Shown here in pieces: positions 27,304 through 36,071 of a stretch of DNA of 64,000 nt; within the stretch, counting starts at the first letter, position 1; each line of letters opens with the position of its first letter. The notes under the pieces were generated by a model, which ran no database searches, had not been told where the DNA came from, and saw only the letters and a program-made list of their open reading frames with translations. Source of the stretch: an uncultured Salinimicrobium sp. (GTDB taxonomy: Bacteria > Bacteroidota > Bacteroidia > Flavobacteriales > Flavobacteriaceae); the NCBI GenBank assembly GCA_946887075.1, contig CAMPKA010000009.1, positions 1 through 64,000 on the forward strand, in the 5' to 3' direction. Both the position numbers and the translations under genes were made by a program.

Positions 27304-30132
27304 ATGCGCAGTTTTATTATGGGTGTTCTGAGCGGAATCTTCTCCTTGTCTGCTTTTGCACAGCACGATGTCGACCCGGTGGTGCCAGAGCTTGATCTTG
27401 ATTACGAAAAATTCACACTCAATAATGGCCTGGAGGTAATTATTCATGAAGATCATAGTGATCCGATTGTTGCCGTAGCCACCATGATGCATGTGGGTTC
27501 AAATCGTGAAGAACCCGGAAAAACCGGTTTCGCTCATTTCTTTGAACATATGAGTTTCAATGACTCTGAGAATGTTCCTGTCGGCGCAAACCGAAAACTT
27601 ATACCTGAATGGGGAGGAAGTCGTAACGGGGGTACTTGGAGTGATGGTACCGTTTACTACGAAGTCGTTCCCAAGGATGCCTTCGAGAAAATTCTGTGGA
27701 TTGATTCCGACAGGTTGGGTTACATGATCAATACTGTCACCAAGGCCGCATTGGAAAGGGAGAAGCAGGTTGTAAAAAATGAGAAACGGGAAAGGGTGGA
27801 CAATGCCCCATATGGCTATACCGACGAAGTTATTCGTAAAAATCTTTATCCAGAGGGACACCCTTACAACTGGACCGTTATCGGACAATTACCCGACCTG
27901 CAATCCGCCACACTGGAAGATGTAAGGGAATTCTATGACAAATATTACGGCCCGAACAATGCCACCCTGGTGATTGCAGGAGACATTGAGACCGAAAGGG
28001 CCAAGGAACTTGTAAAGCGCTGGTTCGGTGAAATCCCGAAAGGGGAGGAGGTAGCCCCGTTGCCTGCAATGCCTGTGGAACTGGAACAGACCAAATCTTT
28101 GTATTTTGAAGATAACTTCGCTAAGCTTCCGGAACTACGGATGGTCTTCCCGACAGTGGAGGATTATAATAAGGATATGTACGCACTCCAGATCCTGGGC
28201 CAGATCTTGAGTGGGAGCAAAAATGCCCCACTGTATGAAACTGTCGTTGAGGAACAGAAACTCGCACCAGATGTAGGGTCTTACCAGAGCAGTAGTGAAC
28301 TCGCGGGAGAATTTATCATTCGGGTCAGGGCAAACGCTGATACGGATCTGGATCAGGTAAAAGCAGCCGTCGAGGAAGGTCTCGCACGGTTTGAAAAAAA
28401 TGGTGTAGATACTGTGGACCTTAAACGGATCAAAGCGGAGTTGGAGACACAGCTCTATCAGGGAATAAGCACGGTTCTCAACAAAGCTTTTCAACTAGCA
28501 CAGGATAATGAATTTCAGGGGGACCCTGGTTACCTCGAGCAGACGGCACGACTGACCAATGCAGTTACCGCTGAAGATGTGCAACGAGTATATGAGAAAT
28601 ATATCAAGGACCAACCCTATGTAATGACCAGTTTCGTGCCTGAAGGAAAGCAGGAATTGGCAGTGGAAGGAGCAAGAGAGGCAGAGGTCTGGATTGAGGA
28701 GGTGAAAAATGAAGTCGCCAGTGAGGAGGTGGGGCAAGGTGAGGAAGCAATCGTCGAAAAAACTCCTACGAAATACGATCGGAGCGAACCGGAATTTGGA
28801 GAGCTGCCTCTTTTTGAGGCACCAGAGGTCTGGACGGAAGATCTCGATAATGGAATCGAAGTTTACGGCATTCAAAACAAAGAGGTGCCTTTGGTAAACT
28901 TTGATCTCACCATCCCTGGAGGACAACAATTGGATCCTGAAGAAAAACCTGGTGTTGCTGCTCTTCTAAGCGATTTGCTCATGCAAGGTACAGCATCAAA
29001 GACTCCCGCAGAACTCGAAGAAGCCATTGGCCTTCTCGGGTCCAATATCAATATATACGTAACTGATGAAGGCTTCCATATTACGGGTACCAGCCTTGCC
29101 CGAAATTTTGATCAGACGATAGAACTGGTGGAGGAAATATTACTAGAGCCCAGATGGGATCAGAAGGAATTTGATAGGCTTAAGCTGGCACTTCAGACAA
29201 CTCTAAAAGGAAGGCAGGCAGAACCTCAGGCAATTGCGTCACTGGTTTTCAGTAAACTTCTCTATGGGGAAGATCATCCGTTCGGAATTCCCAATCTTGG
29301 TACTCTGGAAAGTGCTACTCAGATTGAAATTCAGGATTTGAAGGAGTATTACGATAAACTGGCCCCAGAAAATGCGAGCTTCCATGTTGCAGGTGCTATA
29401 TCTGAGGAAGCAGTGGAGGAATCTCTTGAAGATCTGGCAGATAAATGGGAAGGAGAGGCCCCGGTAATCCCTGAGGAGGATCCTGAGACAATTGGAGAAC
29501 CAGGAACGCTTTATTTCATTGACGTACCTGAAGCTAAACAATCGGTCATTTTCGTCGGAAAACTCGCCTTGTCTGAAAAAGATGAGGATGCCAACGAGCT
29601 GGAATTCGCCAATGAAATACTGGGAGGAGGATCAAGTGGAAAACTTTTTCAGACGCTTCGGATCGGCAAAGGATATACTTATGGTGCTTATTCGGGAATA
29701 GGGGAGAGTCTGGAGATTGCTCCGTTCTATGTCAGTACAAGCGTCAGGGCGAATGCCACGCTCCCCTCTCTGCAGATCATTGAAGAAATGCTGGAAAATT
29801 ATTCAGAAGACTTCGGAAAGGAAGAGGTTGAAATAACCCAAAACAAACTCCTCAAGGAAAATACAAGAGCCTTTGAAAGCTTAGGCTCCAAACTGGCTAT
29901 CCTGAGAGATATCAGCAAATACGACAAACCGGCTGATTTTGTTGAACAGAAACAGGAAGAGCTACTGGATATGGATCTCGAGGATTTCAAAGAGGTTATT
30001 GAGGAGTATCTTGTAGAGGATGAGATGATTTACGTAGTAGTCGGAGATAAAGCTACGCAAATGGAGGAGGTGAAGAAATTCGGTAAACCGGTGGTCGAAC
30101 TGGATATTTTTGGAGATCCGGTTACGCCGTGA
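27304..30132 (+). CDS. Secreted M16-family (pitrilysin-like) peptidase, two fused halves
   Basis: A 942-residue exported protein. The signal peptide ends at about residue 20 (SAFAQ). The N-terminal half carries the inverted zinc motif HFFEH at 78-82, with the downstream glutamate in LEREKQVVKNEKRE. The second half (from about residue 505) is the inactive M16 partner domain, as in tandem bacterial enzymes. It should degrade small proteins or peptides in the periplasm. No second peptidase gene lies beside it because both halves are in one chain. A weak terminator-like hairpin follows at about 30156-30181. Confidence 0.93.
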   Translation: MRSFIMGVLSGIFSLSAFAQHDVDPVVPELDLDYEKFTLNNGLEVIIHEDHSDPIVAVATMMHVGSNREEPGKTGFAHFFEHMSFNDSENVPVGANRKLIPEWGGSRNGGTWSDGTVYYEVVPKDAFEKILWIDSDRLGYMINTVTKAALEREKQVVKNEKRERVDNAPYGYTDEVIRKNLYPEGHPYNWTVIGQLPDLQSATLEDVREFYDKYYGPNNATLVIAGDIETERAKELVKRWFGEIPKGEEVAPLPAMPVELEQTKSLYFEDNFAKLPELRMVFPTVEDYNKDMYALQILGQILSGSKNAPLYETVVEEQKLAPDVGSYQSSSELAGEFIIRVRANADTDLDQVKAAVEEGLARFEKNGVDTVDLKRIKAELETQLYQGISTVLNKAFQLAQDNEFQGDPGYLEQTARLTNAVTAEDVQRVYEKYIKDQPYVMTSFVPEGKQELAVEGAREAEVWIEEVKNEVASEEVGQGEEAIVEKTPTKYDRSEPEFGELPLFEAPEVWTEDLDNGIEVYGIQNKEVPLVNFDLTIPGGQQLDPEEKPGVAALLSDLLMQGTASKTPAELEEAIGLLGSNINIYVTDEGFHITGTSLARNFDQTIELVEEILLEPRWDQKEFDRLKLALQTTLKGRQAEPQAIASLVFSKLLYGEDHPFGIPNLGTLESATQIEIQDLKEYYDKLAPENASFHVAGAISEEAVEESLEDLADKWEGEAPVIPEEDPETIGEPGTLYFIDVPEAKQSVIFVGKLALSEKDEDANELEFANEILGGGSSGKLFQTLRIGKGYTYGAYSGIGESLEIAPFYVSTSVRANATLPSLQIIEEMLENYSEDFGKEEVEITQNKLLKENTRAFESLGSKLAILRDISKYDKPADFVEQKQEELLDMDLEDFKEVIEEYLVEDEMIYVVVGDKATQMEEVKKFGKPVVELDIFGDPVTP

Positions 30133-30155
30133 AAAAGACTCTGATGCACGACTCA

Positions 30156-30181
30156 GAAGGTCCCTTACACGGGGCCTTTTC
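30156..30181 (+). terminator. Probable terminator after the M16 gene
   Basis: AAGGTCCC / GGGGCCTT stem with one G-T pair and a six-base loop, followed by TTTTCTGTTT. The T run is imperfect. Confidence 0.5.
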
Positions 30182-30257
30182 TGTTTCTTCGCGGGAGGTA
30201 CATCTCCGGAAATACGGGCTCCTCATTTTTTACTAATTTTCGACCAAATAAAGATAG

Positions 30258-31331
30258 ATGCCGATTTCAACTTCAATTCTCAGATTAGTTACTGTTTTCC
30301 TTTTCATTTCTTCTCCCGTCCAACCTCAGGAACAGGTTGATTCCCTTTCAGGAGGATTAAGGGTGGGCATAACTGAGGCACCTCCCTTCGTCATTAAAAA
30401 GGGCAGCGATTACACCGGCCTCAGCATGCGATCCTGGGAGCTCGTCCAGGAGGAACTCAATCTGCCTTACAAGATCATTGCTTACCCTTCTTTGGGTGAT
30501 TTATTGGCTGCTGTGGAAACAGGAGAGGTCGACCTTAGTATTAATCCCATCACCGTAACTGACAAAAGAATGCAGGAGATGGAATTTTCACAGCCTTATT
30601 TCATTGCACACACCGCAGTACTTCAACAAAAAGATTCCGAATTTCTGGGATATTTGGGGAATTTGTTAAGCTGGAACTTTTTATCATGGGTACTGATCCT
30701 TGTAGGGGTCATCTTTATTTTCGGAACGCTTGTATGGCTTTTTGAGAGACATGGTAACAATGAGCAGTTTGAAAAAGGGCGGAGAGGAATCTTTCAAGGA
30801 TTCTGGTGGAGTGCTGTCACCATGACTACGGTCGGGTATGGAGATAAAGCCCCTCGAACTTTTGGCGGCAGGGTAATTGGTTTTATATGGATGTTCGTGG
30901 CTATCATTGTCATTTCCACTCTGACAGCAGGAATTGCTTCAAGCCTGACTGTAAGAAACATGCAAAATCAGATCAACTCTATTGAAGATCTGGACCGATT
31001 CGGGGTGGTCACCGTCGAGAAATCAAGTGCACAGGAATTACTCGAGCAGTATCGCGTTCCGACCGCAGAGGTTATTGACGCTCAGGAAGGCATTGAAATG
31101 GTGCTTCAGAACGAAGCAGACCTTTTCGTTTATGATGAACCGATTCTAAATTTTTATCTCGATCAGATGCAATTGGGAGAAGAATTGGAAATCCTGCAGA
31201 AAACTCTGAAGAAAGATTATTATAGCTATAGTTTTCCCAAAGGTTCAGAACTTGTAGACATAGTAAATCCTGTGCTTGTAGGGACCCTGAAAACAATGGA
31301 ATGGAACCAACTTGTCAGCGATTACAAATGA
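30258..31331 (+). CDS. GluR0-like ligand-gated potassium channel
   Basis: A 357-residue protein with the order of prokaryotic ionotropic glutamate receptors: signal peptide (about 1-24), binding lobe S1 (about 33-125), transmembrane helix (138-162), pore loop with potassium filter TTVGYGD (190-196), second helix (203-230), then lobe S2. S1 and S2 together form a solute-binding (SBP3) fold. ITVTDKRMQEMEFSQPYF at 98-115 is the conserved receptor segment whose arginine (104) binds the ligand carboxylate in iGluRs. It should form a tetramer in the inner membrane that opens for potassium on binding an amino acid. The ligand is unknown. It stands alone between the M16 and sulfotransferase genes. 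Confidence 0.88.
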   Translation: MPISTSILRLVTVFLFISSPVQPQEQVDSLSGGLRVGITEAPPFVIKKGSDYTGLSMRSWELVQEELNLPYKIIAYPSLGDLLAAVETGEVDLSINPITVTDKRMQEMEFSQPYFIAHTAVLQQKDSEFLGYLGNLLSWNFLSWVLILVGVIFIFGTLVWLFERHGNNEQFEKGRRGIFQGFWWSAVTMTTVGYGDKAPRTFGGRVIGFIWMFVAIIVISTLTAGIASSLTVRNMQNQINSIEDLDRFGVVTVEKSSAQELLEQYRVPTAEVIDAQEGIEMVLQNEADLFVYDEPILNFYLDQMQLGEELEILQKTLKKDYYSYSFPKGSELVDIVNPVLVGTLKTMEWNQLVSDYK

Positions 31332-31538
31332 AAGGATTTACACAGAGCTACGAGATAATCCGAATCACTGGGAGAAGAGTCATATTATTTAGCTAAGTGA
31401 AATTATCACCTATTTTTTCTATATTACCATTTGCACTATAATTTATATTATGTAAAATAAAATATTTTGTAAATCCCCGGGTTCCCAACATTTATGGGCC
31501 CTTCCCCGGAAATGCATATCTTTAGGTAAAATGCGATT

Positions 31539-32429
31539 ATGAACCTACTCCAGATCGGTGTGCCCAAATCAGGAAATTTCTGGCTTTTCCAAATCCTCCA
31601 AAACATCCTAAGGTTTTCAGACCGTCCTACGGAAAGTTTTATATCACAACATCCCATTCAGGATTTGGCAACCACATGGGACCTGAACTATCCGTCCCAA
31701 TCCACCATTGATATGATCGACATTACGGACCTCCAGGTATCCTACAGAATCAGCAGCATTTTCAGAATGCCCCTTACAGACTGGAACGAATATCTCTCCC
31801 GAAGTTCGCAGGTCTGGACCCATTCTCCTGTTTGCAAGCGTAGTCCGGATGTATTTAATCGTTTTGATAAAAAGATTTACATCATCCGCGATCCCCGGGA
31901 CGTTGTGCTCTCTGCTTCTAGGTATTATTGCTCGCCATATATGCAGAAATATTTTCCTCATTATGAAACTGTGCCTGAAGAATTTCTGGAGAAACATCTG
32001 CCCGCCCTCCTGCAGGACTGGGTCTGGCATGTATGGGACCATCTTAGGCTAAGGAAAGACCACAACATTCACATCTGTTTCTTTGAAGGCTTTCTTCTCG
32101 ATTTCCAGCAGGAATTGGATCACCTGATGGAATATCTGGAATTGCCGCTGTCCTTTGAGCTCCGGGAGAAACTCCAGGAGCTGGTCAGTTTTTCCACTCT
32201 GAAGAAGACCAATCCAAAACATCTTAAGAAAGGCACTTCAGGTCAGTGGAGATCGAATCTTTCTCAGGACCAGTTGGAGCTCTGCTCCGCAACCGCAGGC
32301 CCCTTACTCGACCGGTTGGGCTATTACACCCAGGAGCAGGTTTTCCCCCGTTCCGAAGAAATTGATCTGTGGGATTTTGAAGAGCTCAAACAGGAAATAA
32401 TTTCCTCACAGGAGATTCCGTTTAGTTGA
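31539..32429 (+). CDS. PAPS-dependent sulfotransferase-domain protein
   Basis: A 296-residue cytoplasmic protein of the sulfotransferase type 1 fold. The 5'-phosphosulfate loop is PKSGNFWL (9-16), the 3'-phosphate site is IRDPRDVVLSASRYY (116-130), and GTSGQW (232-237) matches the G-x2-G-x-W motif near the C-terminus. The histidine in WTHSP (95) is a candidate catalytic base. It should transfer sulfate from PAPS to an unknown acceptor, such as a lipid, sugar or small metabolite. No PAPS-forming genes are in the window. Its last eight bases overlap the end of the convergent HEPN gene. Confidence 0.82.
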   Translation: MNLLQIGVPKSGNFWLFQILQNILRFSDRPTESFISQHPIQDLATTWDLNYPSQSTIDMIDITDLQVSYRISSIFRMPLTDWNEYLSRSSQVWTHSPVCKRSPDVFNRFDKKIYIIRDPRDVVLSASRYYCSPYMQKYFPHYETVPEEFLEKHLPALLQDWVWHVWDHLRLRKDHNIHICFFEGFLLDFQQELDHLMEYLELPLSFELREKLQELVSFSTLKKTNPKHLKKGTSGQWRSNLSQDQLELCSATAGPLLDRLGYYTQEQVFPRSEEIDLWDFEELKQEIISSQEIPFS

Positions 32430-33339
32430 GGATTCCAAACTCGATGAAGTCTTTGGTTCTGAACCCCAATTTCGGAAGGATATATCGCTGGCCCTCCTCC
32501 TCTACTACATTCTTATCCTGATAATTTTCCTCATCTCCTCTTAACCTGTTGTAGCAGTCTGCTAGCCTGAACTCGAATATCTCCTGAACCTGATGCTCCA
32601 TAATCTCTGCCTTTTCCACCAAAGCTTTGATCTCTCGTTTGGTGACCTGGAAACTGTTGTCATACCTGCTGCCGCTGTATGCCTGATCCAGAATTTCAAG
32701 CAGCTTCTCTTCTTTTCTCTTGGTCTGGGAGAACAATCTACCTGCACCATGGACAAAGGGATGTGCATAATTAAGGTGATTGGTCACCTTGTGACAAATG
32801 AGCGGTTTACCCATGGCGAAAGTTTCCATACAGCGATACAGCAATTCGATCTTCTGATGAAGTAGAAAAGCTGCAGGAGCAAAATACCTGCGCTTCCTGT
32901 AAAAGGAGATCGCTTTGCAAAAGGCTGTGATCCTTTCGATTTCCGATTCAAAAGAAACCTCTGCCTGCTCAAGTAATTCCCTGGGATCTATCTCCTCCGT
33001 CACCAGACCGGCTTGAGTGGTATCTTTTTTGTACAGAAGGGTCCCCAGAAAGCAATTACGGATGAAATAAAGATTTCCTTTGTTCAATTCCTCCCGGGCG
33101 TAACGGAGCGTATACACCCTGAAATTCAGATCAGGAAATTTTTTCAGGACTCCTTCCACATCCGTAAGGAGGTCCATCGGGATCCGGCTGTAGTCTCTGT
33201 CAACCAGGATTGTGATCACTTGGGCATCAGGGATCCCCAGAGATAAATAAATGAAATCTACATCAGCTACTTTCAGAATCTGAGTGATAAAATACTGGTG
33301 TTGCTCATCGGTCGTGGTTTTTTCTGCATGGCGTGTCAT
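32422..33339 (-). CDS. Nucleotidyltransferase-like / HEPN domain protein
   Basis: A 305-residue soluble protein. The N-terminal 130 residues resemble a nucleotidyltransferase fold (VDFIYLSLGIPDAQVITILVD), but the G-S-x-R-G catalytic motif is not visible, so that half is probably inactive. Residues 150-290 look like a HEPN domain: helices with AFLLHQKIELLYRCME, then HKVTNHLNYAHPF and SRYDNSFQVTKREI. HEPN proteins are often RNases or toxin parts; I see no clear R-x4-6-H motif, so activity is open. An extended frame reaches 33474 but runs through the upstream repeats; ATG at 33339 is preferred. Confidence 0.65.
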   Translation of the reverse strand: MTRHAEKTTTDEQHQYFITQILKVADVDFIYLSLGIPDAQVITILVDRDYSRIPMDLLTDVEGVLKKFPDLNFRVYTLRYAREELNKGNLYFIRNCFLGTLLYKKDTTQAGLVTEEIDPRELLEQAEVSFESEIERITAFCKAISFYRKRRYFAPAAFLLHQKIELLYRCMETFAMGKPLICHKVTNHLNYAHPFVHGAGRLFSQTKRKEEKLLEILDQAYSGSRYDNSFQVTKREIKALVEKAEIMEHQVQEIFEFRLADCYNRLRGDEENYQDKNVVEEEGQRYILPKLGFRTKDFIEFGILN

Positions 33340-33383
33340 GATCGTGCTTGTGTTTAGTTTTACTGGCGTTTGTTGTGGAATCG

Positions 33384-33487
33384 GCTCAAAATAAGCAACT
33401 TGAGCGGCGTATAGAACCAGTATTACTTGTATTTTACCAGTATTTTGTTGTATTATACCATTCTGCCACACCAATACACCGGTGTGG
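33384..33487. promoter_or_regulatory. Dense repeat array upstream of the HEPN gene
   Basis: Three elements in 104 bases: inverted repeat GCTCAA/TTGAGC (33384-33405); two tandem copies of a 20-21 base unit beginning ACCAGTATT and ending TTGTATT (33416-33435, 33436-33456) with a third partial ACCA; and inverted repeat CCACACC/GGTGTGG (33466-33487). No gene reading frame explains them. This looks like multiple operator sites. Confidence 0.5.
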
Positions 33488-33522
33488 CCTTTGGACTGGA
33501 ACTGGCCGGAAAGACTCGAATT

Positions 33523-34080
33523 CTACTGTGGAGTCCCCACCACGATCGAAGCGGACCAGTTCCATTGTCGATACAAATCCTGGACACTTTGCACATAGGT
33601 CTGGCAGCCGTTAAAGGGGCTCGGATCGCTAATCACCACGAGTCCTTCCGGCGTAAGCCCCTGAAGCATGATGTAATGCCCGATCTGGGGATTTCGCGAA
33701 GGGTTCACGAAAGCGATTACCTTCCAACCCTCATACAGGGTAGCGGCCAGTTCCTGGAAGGAGGCGGGCCGACGCACCTCCCAGGCTCTGAAGTCATAGG
33801 ATTGCAACACTGCGATTACTTCTGAATTGTTGGCCGGTCTGTTCCTGGGCCAGCCTTCCAGACGAGAGACAATGTTGCTCTGGGTATCGTAAACATCAGC
33901 CTGAAACAAAGAACTCTGGATACAGGCCGCCCAGCACCACATGCTCTGCTCCTGGCAATAAATCTGAGCAGTTGTGCTTTGAACAAAGAGGAACATAAAC
34001 AGAAAGGAAAGCCATATTGTGCGAAGGTGACTTTTTGAAAGGATGCGGGGCAGCCGGAAGTCATGTGTAAGAAATTTCAT
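33523..34080 (-). CDS. Secreted papain-like cysteine peptidase (C39/C70-like)
   Basis: A 185-residue exported protein. After a signal segment (about 1-38) the mature part opens with QEQSMWCWAAC, the Q-x4-W-C-W-A-A motif of papain-like enzymes with the catalytic cysteine. The histidine is in GHYIMLQGL, and an Asp follows in SDPSPFNG. This short form resembles C39/C70-type (AvrRpt2-like) peptidases. Its substrate is unknown; it has no ABC transporter next to it, so it is not a bacteriocin-leader peptidase of the usual kind. The frame reaches 34107, but ATG at 34080 is the better start. Confidence 0.75.
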   Translation of the reverse strand: MKFLTHDFRLPRILSKSHLRTIWLSFLFMFLFVQSTTAQIYCQEQSMWCWAACIQSSLFQADVYDTQSNIVSRLEGWPRNRPANNSEVIAVLQSYDFRAWEVRRPASFQELAATLYEGWKVIAFVNPSRNPQIGHYIMLQGLTPEGLVVISDPSPFNGCQTYVQSVQDLYRQWNWSASIVVGTPQ

Positions 34081-34193
34081 ATCATAAGCTTTATAGAAAG
34101 ATATCACGATGATTTGGCGCTTCCTATCCCCAGAAGTAGGGATTTTTCAGGCTGATGTGGAAAAATTTATTAATTTCTTGAAAATTTAATGGA

Positions 34194-34871
34194 ATGGGAA
34201 GGTATTCCACAGACAGTACCCTTGAGAAAAAAATCCGCTCCTTTGTTCCGTCAGCAGAACTGATGCCCGGAGTAGTGATTATCCAACAGCTGGAGCCTTT
34301 TGAATCTATCTATATGAATAAAGAAGGACTGAGGGGGTTGGGCCTGACGCTTCAGGAACTCAGGGCAATCGGAGCCGATTATTTGCGTCAGTTCTTTAAT
34401 CTCGATGATGCTGAAGATTTCCTGTACCGCTTGAAGAACATGCTCGATACCAGAAACACGGAAGAAAGTTTCACCTTTTTGCAGCAAGTAAAGCTAAAGG
34501 AGAGTGAAGACTGGGTCTGGCATATCGGATCTACAAGAATATTCTTTCAGGATGCTCAGGGGAAACCCACTCATATGGTCACAACAGCCATTCCCATAGA
34601 CGAATTAAAGCATATCCCCAATAAGGCACGGCGACTGCTCTCCGAAAGCGAATTTCTCAGAAAGAACATCGGGAAATTTCTCAGCCTGTCCTCCCGGGAG
34701 AGAGAAGTGTTACAGCTGGTGGCCACCGGAAAAAGTTCCGCAGAAATTGCGGAGAAACTCTTCATTTCACCAGAAACGGTTAATTCGCATAGAAAGAATA
34801 TCAAATCAAAACTCGGGATTTCAACCAGCTTTGATTTTACCCGCTACGCCCAGGCCTTTGACTTGGTGTAG
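34194..34871 (+). CDS. LuxR-type transcription regulator with PAS-like sensor
   Basis: A 225-residue regulator. The first 140 residues have a PAS-like fold (MPGVVIIQQLEPFESIYMNKEGLRGLG, then WVWHIGSTRIFFQDAQGKPTHMVTT). The C-terminal LuxR/NarL helix-turn-helix is complete: LSSREREVLQLVATGKSSAEIAE followed by LFISPETVNSHRKNIKSKLGI (about residues 163-207). It has no receiver domain or phospho-acceptor site. Signal and targets are unknown. It is convergent with the DinB-like gene, with three bases between the stops. Confidence 0.87.
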   Translation: MGRYSTDSTLEKKIRSFVPSAELMPGVVIIQQLEPFESIYMNKEGLRGLGLTLQELRAIGADYLRQFFNLDDAEDFLYRLKNMLDTRNTEESFTFLQQVKLKESEDWVWHIGSTRIFFQDAQGKPTHMVTTAIPIDELKHIPNKARRLLSESEFLRKNIGKFLSLSSREREVLQLVATGKSSAEIAEKLFISPETVNSHRKNIKSKLGISTSFDFTRYAQAFDLV

Positions 34872-34874
34872 TAG

Positions 34875-35351
34875 TCACCACACGCCCAGTTGCCTGCCCA
34901 CAGTCTTAAGCTGTCCCACATGATAACCAGTGTGATGCAAAAGGATCAGCGCGGCTTCAAAAACACTGTTTCCCTCAGCGTTTTTCTGCAGAAGAGGATG
35001 ATCGGTATTTTGTACCAACTCCAGTACCTCCTGAAGTTCCTTTTCATATTGATCGATCTCATTATGCCACTCCTGTGAAGTTTCCGGCTGGTGGTTCTCA
35101 GGCCAATGGGCATCCGGCCAGAGATCCATTTCCTTTTCAGGTTGTTTCATGAATTTATAAAGTACCTGTTGCCGTGCCCGGATATGCCCCAGAAGAATCC
35201 AGGCGGAAAAATGGAGGCCGTCTAAAATCACCCCAGCCTTGTCGAAGGAAAATTCCCGAAAAAGAATGACATTGGGCGCGAAACCTCCTTTCAGGAGCTC
35301 GATAAGATCTTTCTTGATCAGTTCCTCCTGTTGGGTCGAGAGAACTTCCAT
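34875..35351 (-). CDS. DinB-like four-helix protein
   Basis: A 158-residue protein with the DinB/YfiT bundle pattern. HFSAWILLGHIRARQQVL and LLHHTGYHVGQLKTVGRQLG place histidines where the family usually binds a metal ion. Members act as thiol-dependent or hydrolytic enzymes of mostly unknown substrate. It follows the DUF4251 gene by two bases, so both are in one operon. Confidence 0.7.
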   Translation of the reverse strand: MEVLSTQQEELIKKDLIELLKGGFAPNVILFREFSFDKAGVILDGLHFSAWILLGHIRARQQVLYKFMKQPEKEMDLWPDAHWPENHQPETSQEWHNEIDQYEKELQEVLELVQNTDHPLLQKNAEGNSVFEAALILLHHTGYHVGQLKTVGRQLGVW

Positions 35352-35353
35352 TT

Positions 35354-35887
35354 TTAAAATTCCCTTACTTCTTCAGGGAGCGGTTCAATTTCGCCCTGGT
35401 AGGAAATATTGTCTCTCTGGGTGGAAGTTACTGATGTTGAGGTTCCACCGTCCGGATAGACCACAATACGGAAATCCAGGTTTTCATTGCCGTCTTTCCC
35501 TTCAAATTCCAGGATATATTCCCCTTCCTCCTGCTCTATGTTCAGGTTTCTTGCGGGACCCTCATATTCGATTCCTCCACGATCATTGTAACCACCTCCC
35601 ATATGGCGGACCCCAAAGTAAGGTAGCGTCAGACTTACACTATCTCCTTTAAACCTAATGAAATTCGGATTGCCTATCAGATTGACACGGCTACCCCGAA
35701 GCGGACTCGCCCATTGATTTGTGATCTGAAACTCCCGATTGTCCAGCAACTCCTGAACCTCTGCTCTTTCCTCTGCGGTGGCCTGACCTCCACCACAGGA
35801 AGCCAGGATCAGCAGAAGGGCAAAAACCAAAGAGCTGATCCCCATAAAAGAATATATTTCGCTGAGTTTGTGATGTAAAGTTTTCAT
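35354..35887 (-). CDS. DUF4251 lipoprotein
   Basis: A 177-residue lipoprotein (signal ending LILASC, then GGG). The mature part has the DUF4251 pattern known from Bacteroidota: LLDNREFQITNQWASPLRG, then RFKGDSVSLTLPYFGVRHMGGGYNDRGGIEYEG (positions about 48-110) and a C-terminal ISYQGEIEPL. It is probably a periplasmic-side beta-protein. Function is unknown. Confidence 0.82.
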   Translation of the reverse strand: MKTLHHKLSEIYSFMGISSLVFALLLILASCGGGQATAEERAEVQELLDNREFQITNQWASPLRGSRVNLIGNPNFIRFKGDSVSLTLPYFGVRHMGGGYNDRGGIEYEGPARNLNIEQEEGEYILEFEGKDGNENLDFRIVVYPDGGTSTSVTSTQRDNISYQGEIEPLPEEVREF

Positions 35888-36071
35888 ATGGCTACTGCTT
35901 AATTTTCCTTGTAAAATTTACGGAATTAGTCACAATTCCTTGCCTAAAGATCCCTTAACTTTTTGGGGATTTAAACGCTTTTCTTTCCAGAATATTAAAA
36001 TATTCTAAAACTCCTGCAGCCTCTCCCCTTTTCCTTCTAAAAATCGTAAATTCAAATTAAAAGCACATCCT

